In this document: positions 42,001 through 54,695 of the stretch, in pieces
Numbering within the stretch: the first letter of the stretch is position 1
Layout: each line of letters begins with the position of its first letter
Source of the DNA: Erythrocercus mccallii
Taxonomy: Eukaryota; Chordata; Aves; Passeriformes; Dicruridae
Direction of reading: 5' to 3'
NCBI GenBank assembly: GCA_013397435.1
Contig: VZRG01000006.1
Span: 2,300,430-2,364,429, forward strand
Length of the DNA stretch: 64,000 nt
Translations under genes and position numbers: made by a program
Notes under the pieces: model-generated
What the model was told of the DNA's origin: nothing
The model's database searches: none
Seen by the model: the letters and a program-made list of their open reading frames with translations, nothing else

Positions 42001-42028
42001 TTATTGGCCAGATTATGCAGGCCAATAA
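42001..42028. promoter_or_regulatory. Inverted CCAAT-box pair, candidate regulatory site
   Basis: TTATTGGCC (42001-42009) and GGCCAATAA (42020-42028) form a perfect 9-bp inverted repeat with a 10-base spacer, AGATTATGCA. Each arm contains a CCAAT box (NF-Y type), and a further GCCAATAG lies about 40 bases upstream. The spacer ATTATGCA resembles POU-type octamer half sites. Regulatory activity is inference only. Confidence 0.35.
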
Positions 42029-43218
42029 GTAGAAAGCTAAATGATCCTTTACACTATCATTAGCTTCAACAGTTTTCTGCTTATTTTATTCAGATAAACA
42101 TCACACCCAGTAATACATTCTTCCTTTAGATCAGTCTTCCCACATACCCAAGTGATTAAAAGATCATAAGATTTTGTCTGAACTGGATGGACAAGAGGAT
42201 TTAGAACTATCATCTAACAGCTGGACACGCAAAATAAATACGTGGGTTTTGTCTTCAATCAAAATGGATGGACAGCTTTCGTATGAAGTCCCATGCTTGA
42301 AGTTAATTATTGTGTTTACTTTTTTTTCATTTTTCTGTCCCATTAGTCAAATTTTCAAGTGATGAGGTCAGGGATATCCATGGAGAATAAGTAATCCCCG
42401 ATATTGCTGCTGTCATTCAAATTTCTCACACAGCTGAAAGATGTGCTGGACTTATCAGGGAGCTTTTTAACTTCTCTCTTTTGCTGGTGGGCTCCTGCCG
42501 GCTGCCATCACTTTAGTAGGTACTGGCAGATATCTTTTTAGCATGGAGCAGCATTGTTTCAAGGAAAATATTTCTGAAGTGTTAGTGCAATAAATATATG
42601 TGTGATTGCCATGTACACAGATGATGGATTCTCAGCCAGACCCAGCAAAGACTTCAACATGTCAGTAAGCATGGGTGAGGAAGCCTCCTCAGGGTGAGCT
42701 CTGCATCATGTGTGCTTTCACAGCTCCTGCTGTTTGGGTGTAAGATTTTGTAAAATGCAGTAACATTATTGAAAAATTATTGCTGCGTCCCTCTTTTTAT
42801 CACAGTAATATTTGGAAAAATACTGGTCCAGGTGCACAGTTGGCTTAAAAAGGCCCAGAAGAAGCAGTGAGCAAAGCAAATTATTTGGGTCCTGTTAAAA
42901 TGAAATGGTCTTTTAAAAATTTATTTCATTGGAGTAAGCTGGTTGGCAGCAGTGCTGCAAAGCTATTGTGTTAATGTTGGCAGGATCAGGAAAGTCCCCA
43001 GGTTCTGGGAGCTGTGTGCAGGCCCTAAAGGGTGGGGAAATCCTGCCTGGCACCTGTACTCCGTGAGATAACCTTCCAGCTGAACCTGTATAGGCAGGTG
43101 CATGATTTTAGACTGGGGGAGGACAGCTGGCATGAAAATGTTTGCAAACTGTGATTTATGACTGTGTACCCCCTGCAGCTGGGATCAATACCATCATTTG
43201 CATCCCCTTTATGTCATT

Positions 43219-43247
43219 ATTGTTCCTTGCAACTAGCAAGGAACAAT
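43219..43247. other. Perfect 12-bp inverted repeat (hairpin)
   Basis: ATTGTTCCTTGC (43219-43230) and GCAAGGAACAAT (43236-43247) are exact reverse complements around a 5-base loop, AACTA. There is no T-run after it. In the SEMA3A pre-mRNA it would form a short stem in intron 3. Function unknown. Confidence 0.9.
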
Positions 43248-46200
43248 GTTTTATAGTCTTACCCTCTGAAAAAGCTAGTCTGCAGTGCTGAGTGAAGGAA
43301 GTTGAGCAGTTGAAGTATTGGGGTTTGTGATACAGAAAGGGGTCTCTATTAACTAACTTCTTGGTAGTTCCATCCCCCATTTTTTAAAGCCTTACAAGCA
43401 GCAAGCACTTTATCGCACACACACAAATCCAATACAAACCAAGATTACACCTAATTTTTCAAAGTTGACAGATCTCCAGATTCAGTGGCTTTTGTGCAGG
43501 GCTGTGATCTACAGGACTTTACATAGTATTGTGATTTGGGGAATCTGACTCCTTTGGAGATGTCATAAATGACTACTCTTAGGCAAGGTGACCACTGCCA
43601 GCTTCCACAGGAACCATTGATTAGTTTAATACCTAAATTTTCCTCTGCTGACAAGACATGTCCTGAGAAACTTCAGACTGATGAGGGTTGATAAGAAATT
43701 TTTTGTTGCATAGTACAGATTACTGTGCTTCCAGTTATCTTTCCAATTAAGTTATGCCTGTTATCTGTCTGATTTTTTGATATGACAAGAGTTCTTGAGA
43801 ATATTTAAAGTGTATAATTTACTCAAGTTGCAGGATGTCTGCATGAATTTAAACCATTAAAGCATTAAGACAAGAAAAGAGAAGCAAAGAAAGCAGATGA
43901 TTAAAGAAAGCCAGCAAAAAAAAGAGGCAGATATATCCTGATTCCTTCAAGCTACAAAACTGCAAGCCATATTAGCAAACAGTTGTACTGTCAGCACACT
44001 TGCACAGCAGATGGAAAGCTTCTCTGGTTCTGCCTTCCTGTTAGTGAGGGCAAAACACAAAATGTCTCCCTCCCTCTCTACCTACCCACCTGGAAATCTG
44101 GGTCACTGCTGGTATTTGGTCATTTGGCCCAGGGTTTACCACTAAGGCTAAACACAGAGGTAGCTGAGCTGGGTGGGAAATTTCCCAGGGACCATCCTGA
44201 AAACAATCTTAATCCAGAAGCCATTAAAGGAAGTCATTAGGAGCCATGCTTTGTAGATGCCTCCCTTGACACATCAGACCTTTGTCATTAGCACTAACCA
44301 TTTGACCTAGTGATCTTTGGAAGTAACATTTCTACAACTTTTTCTGCATTTAGTGTGTTTAAACTACAAGACATGTTTCAAGCCCTGAAATTTTCATTCA
44401 GAAAATGCATATAATAAATTTTCCAGACCCATGAACAGCTAGAGGGATACCAAGAAAAGGCTTCAGCACAAAATATGTGATTTAATGACTATATTGTATT
44501 TTTTTTTACATCTAGGTAATGCACAGTTAACAAGAAAAACCAAAGTCTTCTGTGCATGCAGTCTAGCAAACAAGTGGGTCTTTGGGCTTTGCAGGCATAG
44601 GATGACTGTTGTACATGAAACCTTTCCATGAGTTCTGGCAAGCTTCCTTTATTTTGAATGGTTATGTTTTTCACCAGTATGCATTTCCTACAGAATTAAT
44701 TTATTAAAGGAACAGAAAAATATTTTAGAAATAAACTCAAAATATTGGGAAGCATTGAGGCCAAGCAGAAGCCAGTTGTTTTCTGGCCATCACTTTTAAA
44801 AATCTCTTTTGGTCTATAGAGTAAACTTGCCCCACAATATGAGCACAGCTTTATTAGCAAAGAAATGAACACTAATGTTGGGTTTCAGCTCAGACAGTCT
44901 CACTAAGCCCAGCAGCAATTTAAATTGCAACCACAGCCTAGATCTAAGCAGTCTCTCTCATCTCTCTCTTCCATCTGGGTGGAGTAATCACCTGTCCCCT
45001 GGAGAAATCAGATTACACCCCACCTTTCCGAATTGGATCAACACCTGCTAATTGGGTGGAGTAATTCAGACAAACGGGTTGCCAAGCCTGTTACAGGCAC
45101 GTAAGATACTGAAGCTCCAGATCAGTCAGCTTGCCTTTTTTCAGCATAGAACAGACATATCCTCCAATGACTTCCACTCACAGCCACCTCAGATAAGTAC
45201 ACTCCAAACTCCTGTGTTGAAAGTGAAGGTATGAAGTGTTGAAATGAAGAAAAAGACTGTGGCATCTCCAAGGGGCAGCTGCTTAGCAGTGTGTATGACT
45301 GTAAATACGTACACTGTGTAAGCTACTCTAGGACGTTACACGTGTCTTACTGTGGGAAGCTGGAAATTTCTGTGGGGATATTAAACTGCTTTGACATCAC
45401 AGAGAGATGCTGAACTGGAGAAACTTAAAGTGACAGAAGCTTAAAATTCCCGGTCAGTAAAAATTTGGCACTCAAGTGAAATTGCTGAAATGTGAATTTT
45501 TTGGAGGGTTTTTTGTTATATTTTTGTTGGATTTTTTTCTCTGTCTATATATATATTTATGATCTATGTATAGTAACCTGAAGTTTTCAGAAAATGTTAA
45601 TCTGAAAGAAATTACCTGAAGGCATAGGACATGAACAGATTGTTTAAAACAACAGAGATTCCATCATTCAGTAAGAAGAATATAAAAAAAAGTAAGAGAG
45701 AAAATAGCATATTATTTCCTAGGTTATTTTAAGAACCTTCCCTTCAGTTCTCTGAGTTACTAAAAAAGAAAAAAAGACAATAATTTAACTTGTGTGCAGC
45801 AGGGAGAAATGTAGTAGACTTATTTTTGGTATATGTAAACAAGAGAACTACAGAAAAAATTAGTTGTGGCCTAAATTAATAGTTATATAGTGACCATGTC
45901 TTGAGTATAGAAGAACTGTGATATGTGATCTTTCAGAGCAGACCTAACCTTAATTTTAAAATTAACTTTTATTAAAACAATAGATTATCACAAAGCAAAT
46001 AGACACAATATGAAGCAAACGGAGGGGAAAAAAAAAGTGGCACCAAAGAAAAGGCTTTTCTTTAACTTCACGAGCTTCAGACTGAAGCCCTGAAACAAAA
46101 GAAGGACTAAACATATCTATCATTTCTACCAGTCATCCAGTTAATGTGTTTTTCTGGAAAGAAATGTATGAAGAATAAATTTACTCTGTCCATCTTGGGG

Positions 46201-48610
46201 TGCAGTAAATCATAAAATGGAATTACCCAACATTTTGAAATAGCAATAGCTGGAAACTCAGCCATAAATAACTCTCAGACTTTGCCAAGGCCAAATGAGG
46301 GATCATGAGGAGCACATATTGATAGAAAATTAAACCCCATAACTCTGGGAAGATTTTTTTTTCCTTCATTTCTCATTTACTTCCCCTTTTCCAATTCTGA
46401 ATTTGTATTTCAAAAGCAACAAAGAAAACATTTCTGCAAGACTGCGTTAAATCTGAATATTAAATTTCCTTAAGAAGCAAATTTCTATAGTCATACCTAT
46501 AACAGAAAAATGAGCCCAAAATTGGAAAATTAGCTTTCTCCTTGATCTATATCAATTTGTTCCCCATACTGAAAGACTTAAATGACTTCCCATGATGCAT
46601 AAATGGGTGAAATATGAAAATATGAACAACTGCCAACTTAATTCTTCCTCTTTATAAGGACACAAGTTATTACCTTACAGTAACTGATTTTCCTTGGTCA
46701 GTTCATAGAAAGAAATATATGCAAATGCCTAAATTAACACAAGCTGTAGGATCAACATCTGAAATATGCCACAAATAAGGCTTTATGCTGGTGTGTTGTG
46801 GGGGTCCATCCAAGAACTGGAGCTGGCACAACCAGAAGTTCCTGGGGGGAACAGGCCTGTTTGAGAGCCCCACAGGACTCTGAAAGATTTCAATGTCCTT
46901 AACTCCTTTTTCACCAAGCCCAGTTCACCTCTGAGTGGTTGTAGGTTTTGAAGGGTTTTTTGCCCCCATCTCTCTCTTTTGTTTGTATTCTATGCACAGC
47001 AGTTTTCTGAAGCAGCAGTATTACAGCTGCACACTGCTCACCAAAGTCTTATTCTCTCATTTCCCAAGTGATAAGGAATGCTTTGGTAGGAAATTGCATT
47101 TCCACATTAAAGAACATGGACAAGAAGAAGGGGTGAGCAACCCTCAAGCTAAAAAACCCAGCATACTAACTGGGACAGTTGACAGAGTAAGAAGGAATAT
47201 GCTCTGGCCCTGTTTATCTTACATATGTCACAAAAACTACTTTTCTTCTTGTAGTAGGTTATACTGAGGGTAAATTTTGTCCCCAAACTCATTTGAGACC
47301 TGATATTTTGGATTCTTCCCAGGAGACATTCACCATTCTCTTTTCCCCAGGCTGGATGGGCATCCTGGGTCTTTAGGCCCTGCTAAAGAATTTTACTGCT
47401 GTGCTGGGGAGAGGAAGCCAGAAAGGAAAAAGGGATGGCAATGAAGGTTGATGGTAGAAAAGCCGGAAATTTGGCTGTAGATGTCCTCCAAAGGAAGAAC
47501 CCTGACAGAAGGGAATGAACTTGTCTTTGGCGCACTCAAAGGGCCAGAGGTAATTTGACTGGAAAAACTGTGCCTGTCAGATGAATTTAGAAACATGCTT
47601 TCTATATCCAGCCAGCATTGTATATTTAATTTTCAGATTCCTTCTTCAGATCTTTGTTTACAATAACAGATGAAAAGAATTACTTTTACTTTCTGCCTCT
47701 ATGTTCTTCTATTTTCCCTAAGGCAACAGCAGTAATAAAATGAGTTAAAGGGATTCATGTTCAATTATTGCCAACTATGTTTTTCCCAAACTATCACCAG
47801 ATATGGCTGAGGAACACTTGTTGAGCCACTTTTTCTTTTGTTTTTTCCTTTTCTCCAAATTAAATCATTGCACACTGATGGATCCACAAGCCTACAGATC
47901 AGTCCTCTGTCTCCCTATATTTTAGGGAAAGGATGGAAAACTTGAAAGAAAGCATAAACTAAGATCACATATGAACATTTTGGCTTTTAATATTAGTGTA
48001 GCAAATGAGATGGTGAATTAAATTACAGTCATGTGATTCTACTTGCATGAACAATAAATTGAATAATTAAGTGCTAGCCACATTTGAATGCAAAGAAGCG
48101 TGCACAGAATATGGCTATGTCATAAAATATGTGTAAAAAGCCTTGCTGCTTTGTCACTGTAAATAGGTTTCTGATCTAAAGTGATTCCAAACTGCTGTCA
48201 AGAGAACTATTAAGTATAAAAAAATAAAGCACAGTTGGAATCATGTGAGAGATAATAACTAGGTAAAATTTAATTGCAATTAAATAGCCCAGGTAGATGC
48301 CTATCTCCTATAAATTATAATACAGTCAGTGCTTACCCACATGCAAATGTCTTGGTACACTTCAGCTGTGTACACAAAAATGTAACTCTTTCTGGACCTG
48401 TAAGGAGTAACTGTATGTTCATGTGACAGAACCTGCTGGTACCAAGTAAAAGCACTTGGTACTCTTTGTATTTGTTTGTACATCAGTGTACATTTCTCAC
48501 CAGAAACATCCAGGGAGAAGCTGATATCTTACAGTGTGCAAAGTGTGTCTGTCATCAGGCAGCTTGTCCTATGTGACTTTGTTAAAGCACCTACTGAAAT
48601 CCTATGCATT

Positions 48611-48665
48611 TATACATGTCAAGGCCAGAAGGGACTGTTTCAACAATTTAATTTGACCTGGAATC
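48611..48665 (-). mobile_element. Probable old CR1 3'-end remnant
   Basis: The plus strand reads AAGGCCAGAAGGGACTGTTT and, after a short divergent part, AATTTGACCTGGAAT. This resembles the reverse complement of an old CR1 3' end (GGCCAGAAGGGACCATT...CTAGTCTGACCT), common in turtles and birds. Only about 50 bases align by eye. Confidence 0.5.
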
Positions 48666-51189
48666 TTTAAAAGTGGCTAAATAAATTGGATAGTCAAATC
48701 ACACTTGAAAATAACATCTTAAGGTGTCCTTCAGAAGCACATTTTTTAAGCTTTCAGGTCATAGAAACCTATTGTACAGCTTAATAGGAATTTCTCTGAT
48801 TAATTGTATAATTTGTGAACTACTGCTACAGTGCAAATCTAACGCAGAAATGTATTGACTAAACAGCCAAAACAGCCAAAATTTTCAAAGCAATGGCAAA
48901 TTAACAGTTTAAGGACTAAATGAGATTTCCAGTCAGGAACATATCCTTGCCCTATGCCTACCTGCAAAACTAGCTACTGTTTCTGATAACTTTTGTAAAC
49001 CACCAAGCTTTGCTTTGCTGGTTTATGATATGCCAGGAATGTTAGAATGGAATTGTAGCCACATTTTTTTTCTTTTTCTCTTAGTTACCTGTTATTTGTG
49101 CCACATTTAATGCAGAGGTTGCCATGTGTATTTGTAGGGGCCCAGGTGACTGTTGTATTTTTAAATGAAATGTTGAGGCTCACCAGTGAGGAATATGACT
49201 AGCAGCATGAATGTTCTGTAAGTTTAGTGTAAAAGCTGAGAATTATTCTGTAGAGACTTGGCCTTCTTTGATCATTACCAAGATCTGGCCAGGAATCATG
49301 AGAAATATTCACAGGGCTAACAGAAACCAGAATAGATCAAATAAGACACTGTAGTCCAGAATAGCAAGAAATCCTCACAGAATTGCTCATTTAGTTGAAT
49401 TACGTAAGCAAATATCCCATTTATTATTTATAGCCTTTAATTTTTCATGAACAATGTTACTTTAGTGCTTGTGATACTCTATACAGAGGAAATGGAAATA
49501 TACGGTAATAGTAAGTACTTACATGGGTCAGTAATTATGATTTTATTGGAAAAAAAAATCTGTATTTTGAGGAAAAGCACAGTAGTTAACCTTTTTCAGA
49601 GAAGTCCTGCTCTAAGTAGGTATTGCATAGCTGGGGGGAGGAGTCTTTCAGCAACTCTTCTCAGCTCACTCATATGGAAAAAAAAAATCCAAAGCACACT
49701 TTAAAAGTTTTATCTACCGAAACAGTGAGTAAAGCTTAAGTAATTAACATATACTAAGCCCTTTAAGAACAGAAATTAAAATGACTGTTTAAGTATCAAA
49801 GGGGTAGCAGGACAGCAGGAATAGGCCCCATTGGCTGCTCTCCTCAAATCCCGTGTGGACCATCCTGAGCCACGAACCTGCTGTGCTGAGACGGGCGTGA
49901 CTGACAGCATCAGGAAGAGGAATCCCTCTGAAGGAGTGAAAACAATGCTGAATTACCTCTTATAATTATGAGAGGAAATCTCAGAGGTCATAGCTGAGGT
50001 TAGCAGTGGGGCAGGGCTGGGGCTGTGCTTGTGCTGCAGCTGCTGCAGTGCACCTGGCCCATTAGTGGGGACTTGCATTTTCAGCACCGACTCACCCTGG
50101 AGATCAATAATTAAAAGGAGGTTTTTTTTTAAAAAAAGACCTCAATGCAGAAGCATAAACTGTCCTGTAGAAAGTTTTGAACCATCACAAGTGAGGAGTA
50201 CGTAATATCTTAGAAGTGGTACATGCTGAAAGCAGTATTATATCAAGCCTGGTTTATGTCACTTTATTTGTCCTCTTTTTCTCCTGTGCCCTCTAATGAG
50301 AGTCTGTTGAGTTATTTTTATGGCCTTTATATTTCACACTCCCAAGGCACTGACAATGGCTTTAAGGAATAAATAAGGGAAGAATAGTAAGTTTTTTTTA
50401 ATTTAACACTGCACTGCAGAGTTGTGTGGGCTTCACCTACTCATGATCAGCAGGTGTAGCTGTCCTAGTATCACAAGAAGGAAAAGAATCAAGGAGAATA
50501 AAAATTACAGTATAAGCAGTTCTCTCAAGCTTATCACAGTCAGATGGGGACCTGAACCTCCCCGCTTGATCCAGAATGTGTGTCTCCACAATTTTAAACA
50601 ACTAACCTGAATTAGAATCAGCTTAGTGAAAAGTAAAGCATACTCTTTCTTAATATGGTGAATTTCTAAAAATAATTATTAATAAGAATATACTTTCATG
50701 CTAGGTACAGAATCTCCTATTAGTTTTCTAGTTTTTTACTCCAGTCATGAAAAAAAATCTACTTAATGTAATATCATAATACTTCACGTGAGATGAAGCA
50801 GGAAGGTTAGTTAATTTGCTCATAAAATTTAATACTAGCTCCTTTTTTTAACCTTGAATACTAGATATCCTAGGCTTCACCTTGCAAAGTACTCCTGAAA
50901 ATTATTTGTGGACATGAGCATGGATTACTTTAAATGCATAATTTCTATGTAATGAGATAGCCTAGGTATCTGGCATTTCAGCTGCCCCCTCACATATTTA
51001 GCTTAGCCCATATTTCTTACTTTTTACCCAATCTACCTCTGCTGCTCCCAGATGGCATTTTTTGAAGACAACTGTCCTCTATGGCCTAGGTAAAGACTGA
51101 TGAGACTATTTTTATTATGACCTAGGAAATTATTCAAATGGAGCTCTCTAGAGGCATATGGTTGGCATTATGAATATTTTACAGAATCA

Positions 51190-51275
51190 TCTCTGAAAAT
51201 CAGGCCAATAGCATATACACACGGGGCCAAGTTCCACTCTCACTTATACCTTGGCAACCACGCTGATTTCCCATT
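51190..51275. repeat. Possible pair of old MITE-like remnants
   Basis: CTCTGAAAATCAGGCC is the typical terminus of one amniote hAT-like MITE type. It is followed closely by GGGGCCAAGTTCCACTCTCA and CTTATACC, which resembles the terminus of the other palindromic repeat. Both are short matches by eye. Confidence 0.4.
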
Positions 51276-52015
51276 TGGCTTTGCTATGCAAGTATTTGTT
51301 TGGCTTTTTGCATGCATGTATTTTTCATCTGTTTTTCCCCTTCTTCAGCCCTATTTCCCATACTGTTCCTATAAAGAAGACAGTTACTGTCAGTGTGGAA
51401 TGATTGCTATTTGGGGGCTACTGGCTATGTCTCTCTTACCTCATAAATACAGGGAATATGATGTACACAGGAAGGAGGGAAAACATTCAGAAAATGATGT
51501 CTGGTGTAGCAGTCTTTCCTGAGGCACCAAAACTGATGCAGAATGTTTACACCACCTTGACCTCAATATTGCAATGAACTCCATGCAGGGAAGGGCTCTG
51601 GGGAACCCACTGGCTCCAGAGAGATGCTACAAAAAGAAAGCACTTCTTGGAACTCCCTTGAGGACTGGGACCTGGAGCAGGGCAAAAATGGGTCAAAACA
51701 TTATGTACCTTCTCAGGAGGAGATGAGTATGCAAGGGTTAATATTCTGATATTTCTTCTTTCTTACTGATTTTTTCCTTTGGTATATAAATTCTATTTAA
51801 TCTGCATGACTTGTATTTATAAATTGAAATCCTTGGTAATGAAAACAAAATTTCTATATAAGAGGACTGAGAAAACTCAAGAGTGAGTTATGATCAGACG
51901 TGTGACCTTACAGATTAAGGAAAAAATACTTTAAGAATCAGCACAGTAGGACATACTAAAATATTTACTATGTTTTATAAAAGGAAAAAAAAATCCTAAA
52001 AAGATTTGTACTTAC

Positions 52016-52078
52016 CACAATATCTTTTCCAGCCCACTTGCACTCATCCCTTCGGGAATGTGATACAGGCCAAACAAT
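52016..52078 (-). CDS. SEMA3A: Semaphorin-3A, coding exon 3 (sema domain)
   Basis: This 63-base exon encodes exactly 21 residues, IVWPVSHSRRDECKWAGKDI followed by V, about residues 91-111. The acceptor has a good pyrimidine tract (ttttgttttgtgtctttag) and the donor is a consensus gtaagt. It is too short to show up as a long open frame and was found by following the gene from exon 2. The Cys in DECKW corresponds to Cys103, which in the family pairs with Cys114 encoded by the next exon. PVSHSRRDEC agrees with chicken collapsin-1 as I remember it; mammals have PVSYTRRDEC. The final residue is Val (GTG), where the orthologues I recall have Leu. Both exon ends are phase 0. Confidence 0.93.
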
Positions 52079-54695
52079 CTAAAGACACAAAACAAAAATC
52101 ACATTGTGTTATTTCATGCTTCAGCATTCACAGACTGCAGGCCAAATGCTTACAGAGTCCCTCTATCCAGTTTATCTTCTTTTCCTTATTTGCTTTTATT
52201 TCTTAAAATTTGACAACAAAGAAATGAAATACTGGGAACAAAACTAGGAGTAATAGATGTCATAGTAAAAAAAAATCTTGAAGTCTGCATTGTGAATTTC
52301 AGCTGTGAATCTCCAGTCCTAACGATAAGAGGGTTGACCCTCCATTGAATTTGTGTTCTTTTAATCTTTTAAATCACACGTAATGGAAATACAATCTCAA
52401 TTTAGAGTCCCAGCATCAGAAATGAGGCATTTGCCTCTTCATTGTATCTAATAGTTCACTTTCACTAGTTCTGTTAATTAAATAATAAAAAAAGGAGCCA
52501 TAGTGTTTGACAAATATTGCAGTATCAAAATAGAAATGTATATGCTGTTTCTATAGAGTCACCATAACACAACTAATTCTAAATCTAGGTTTTGTGTAGT
52601 GTTTGCTTAGCAGAAAATGGATCTCACCTCTTACAGAGAAAATCCAGAGACCCTAACAGTCAATTATTCATGTTTCTTTGAAAAGCTTTTAGGAATTACA
52701 TATAGAATAAAACATGATCTTCCCATAAAATGCCAGGCTATTCATTTGGGAGCCTCAGATAATGCAATATGAATGGCCTTAAGTCTGGATTACAGTCTTG
52801 GTGTTCAATATAGTTTGTTCATAGGAAGCAAAAGGCAAAATATTAAAAAAAAAGATGGAATGCGGATGACTGAAAGAGTCAAAGGAGATGTTGTAGATGA
52901 TATTTTAAAGTACAGTTGGCAACATTTTTTAAATTCAAAATTCTATTAATGAAATCCAAACAGTAATCGAACATCATAAGTCTATAAAATAAGGCTGAAA
53001 ATTTTATGAGCACATTCTCTCTCAGAGGATTCCCACTACTTCCTCTTGCTATTCTAAGCTTAAAATGTGTAGAGATGTGAAAATTTAAATTTACTAGGTT
53101 GAAAAACATTAACCAAACTTCTCAGATGTCCCAAAAGGACTGGTTCAAGTTTAGTTCAAGTTTTGGGAAAAAAATCTCAGTATTTTTCAAACCAGTGTAT
53201 TTCAAGCCAGATGTGCTTTTTCTTAGTTTCACAGTAAAACCTTTTCCCCTTACTTGGTTTAAAAGGCAGGTAAGTCAAACTGGTTTCAGTACATTCAAAG
53301 ATTTGGCTTTTTGAGTTTTGGTGTTGCCATCAGCGTTTAGACAGAAGCCTGAGGAGTTTTCTTAGATGGCAGAAGCAAAAATCAGTGAACTTTGAGGTCA
53401 ACTGCAGCACTGGCTGTATTGTAATTTTGACTCAAGTTTCTTACTTGACTCTCCTGTCTATAATAAACGGATCCTCAAACTCTTAAAGCCTTTGCCTATT
53501 CTTAAATCTATTCAAAATTCTCGAAGTCTGTTACTAATACACATTTTCATGTTACTGACAGCAATTCTTTATTTAATATTTTAATATTTATGTATAAAGT
53601 CAGGGTTCTAAAAGTATCTGAATATGTAAGTATGTAAAATACAATCACTCCCATTCTACAGAGCTGTTTTCTGCAATGGAAACACCTTCTTTCCTTTAAT
53701 TATTCCAGATGTTTTGCACATTAAGCTATTGATCCCTCAGAGAATTCAAATAAATAGCTAGTTTCCTTTATAGCTGCTCTAAAGAGAATAGAAAAGAAAA
53801 TACTCTGTTTTCCTTTTATCCTCTTATCCTTAGAGAATACAAATGAATAGCCTGTCTTCCCTCTGAACAGAAAACACAAGGTATTTATTGCTATCATCTT
53901 AGGAAGCTAATAGTCAAACGGCCAAAAGGTCAGGAACACTAAGAAAAAAAAATAATCCCTGGGTATTGAAGCAATATATCTCTCATAAAAAGGTACTCTC
54001 TGGATTTTAAAACGTGCCATCAAAATACTTAATATAACAAATCAAATCTCCATCCCATTGTTTACTTTCTTAGCATTTTGTCTTACTAAAATAAAGGAAA
54101 ACTTTATTTATTTGGACTCCAACAGAAGAATGATACTAAACTCCCTGTCAGCTTTTAATTAGTCACTAACTTTTACTGGAAAATTACAATCTCCATCAAG
54201 AACAGCAATATTTTGTGGACTTGTTCCTCTTTTATTAACACTGGAACTGTTTTGGTTCAAAAGCAGCAGAGCAGAGTGCCTACAAGTGCTGAGTTAAAGA
54301 AAGATCAACACTTGGACCCCCAAACAGCTTCTTTTATCTGCAGACAAATACAGAGCAGTAAGGCCTTTCTGCTTAAACTGTTATAATAGATACTTGGCTT
54401 TTTTAGCAGTTGCCATTAAAGTATGTCTTGTTTGGGAAATAGCTGGATTATTCACTTATCATTTAGTTCTTTTTTGTAGTCTGAAAGAAAAAAGATGTAG
54501 ATTATATAGCCAAAGGTCACAGACTCGTTATAAATTTCTTTTCATAGAGTCAGCAAATATTTTTGTTGTAACAGTATTCCTGACATCCAAACAATTACTA
54601 CAAAATTCCAACAGTGCACAACTTAGTCTGAGTAATAACGAGTCTTTAACATTAAAAATATATATTTACATTGTACAGAACATGAATGAACGTAC
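52079..54695 (-). other. SEMA3A: SEMA3A intron 2 (2.6 kb)
   Basis: This is the short intron between exons 2 and 3, with a gtacgt donor and a tctttag acceptor, phase 0, about 2,617 bases. It is AT-rich. I see no named repeat and no coding sequence in it. Confidence 0.88.

Larger units (their letters stand above)
36004..52015 (-). other. SEMA3A: SEMA3A intron 3 (16.0 kb)
   Basis: This is the intron between exons 3 and 4, with a consensus gtaagt donor and a strong polypyrimidine acceptor, phase 0, about 16,012 bases. It contains a tRNA-Ile/CR1 SINE copy, a MITE-like remnant next to it, an old CR1 fragment, a perfect 12-bp hairpin, an inverted CCAAT pair and a small tandem duplication. A locally GC-richer stretch near 39400-39850 is open in several frames but encodes nothing recognisable. 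Confidence 0.85.

Noticed and set aside
43219..43247. microRNA precursor
   Set aside because: A 12-bp stem with a 5-base loop is far shorter than a Drosha substrate, and the flanks do not extend the pairing.
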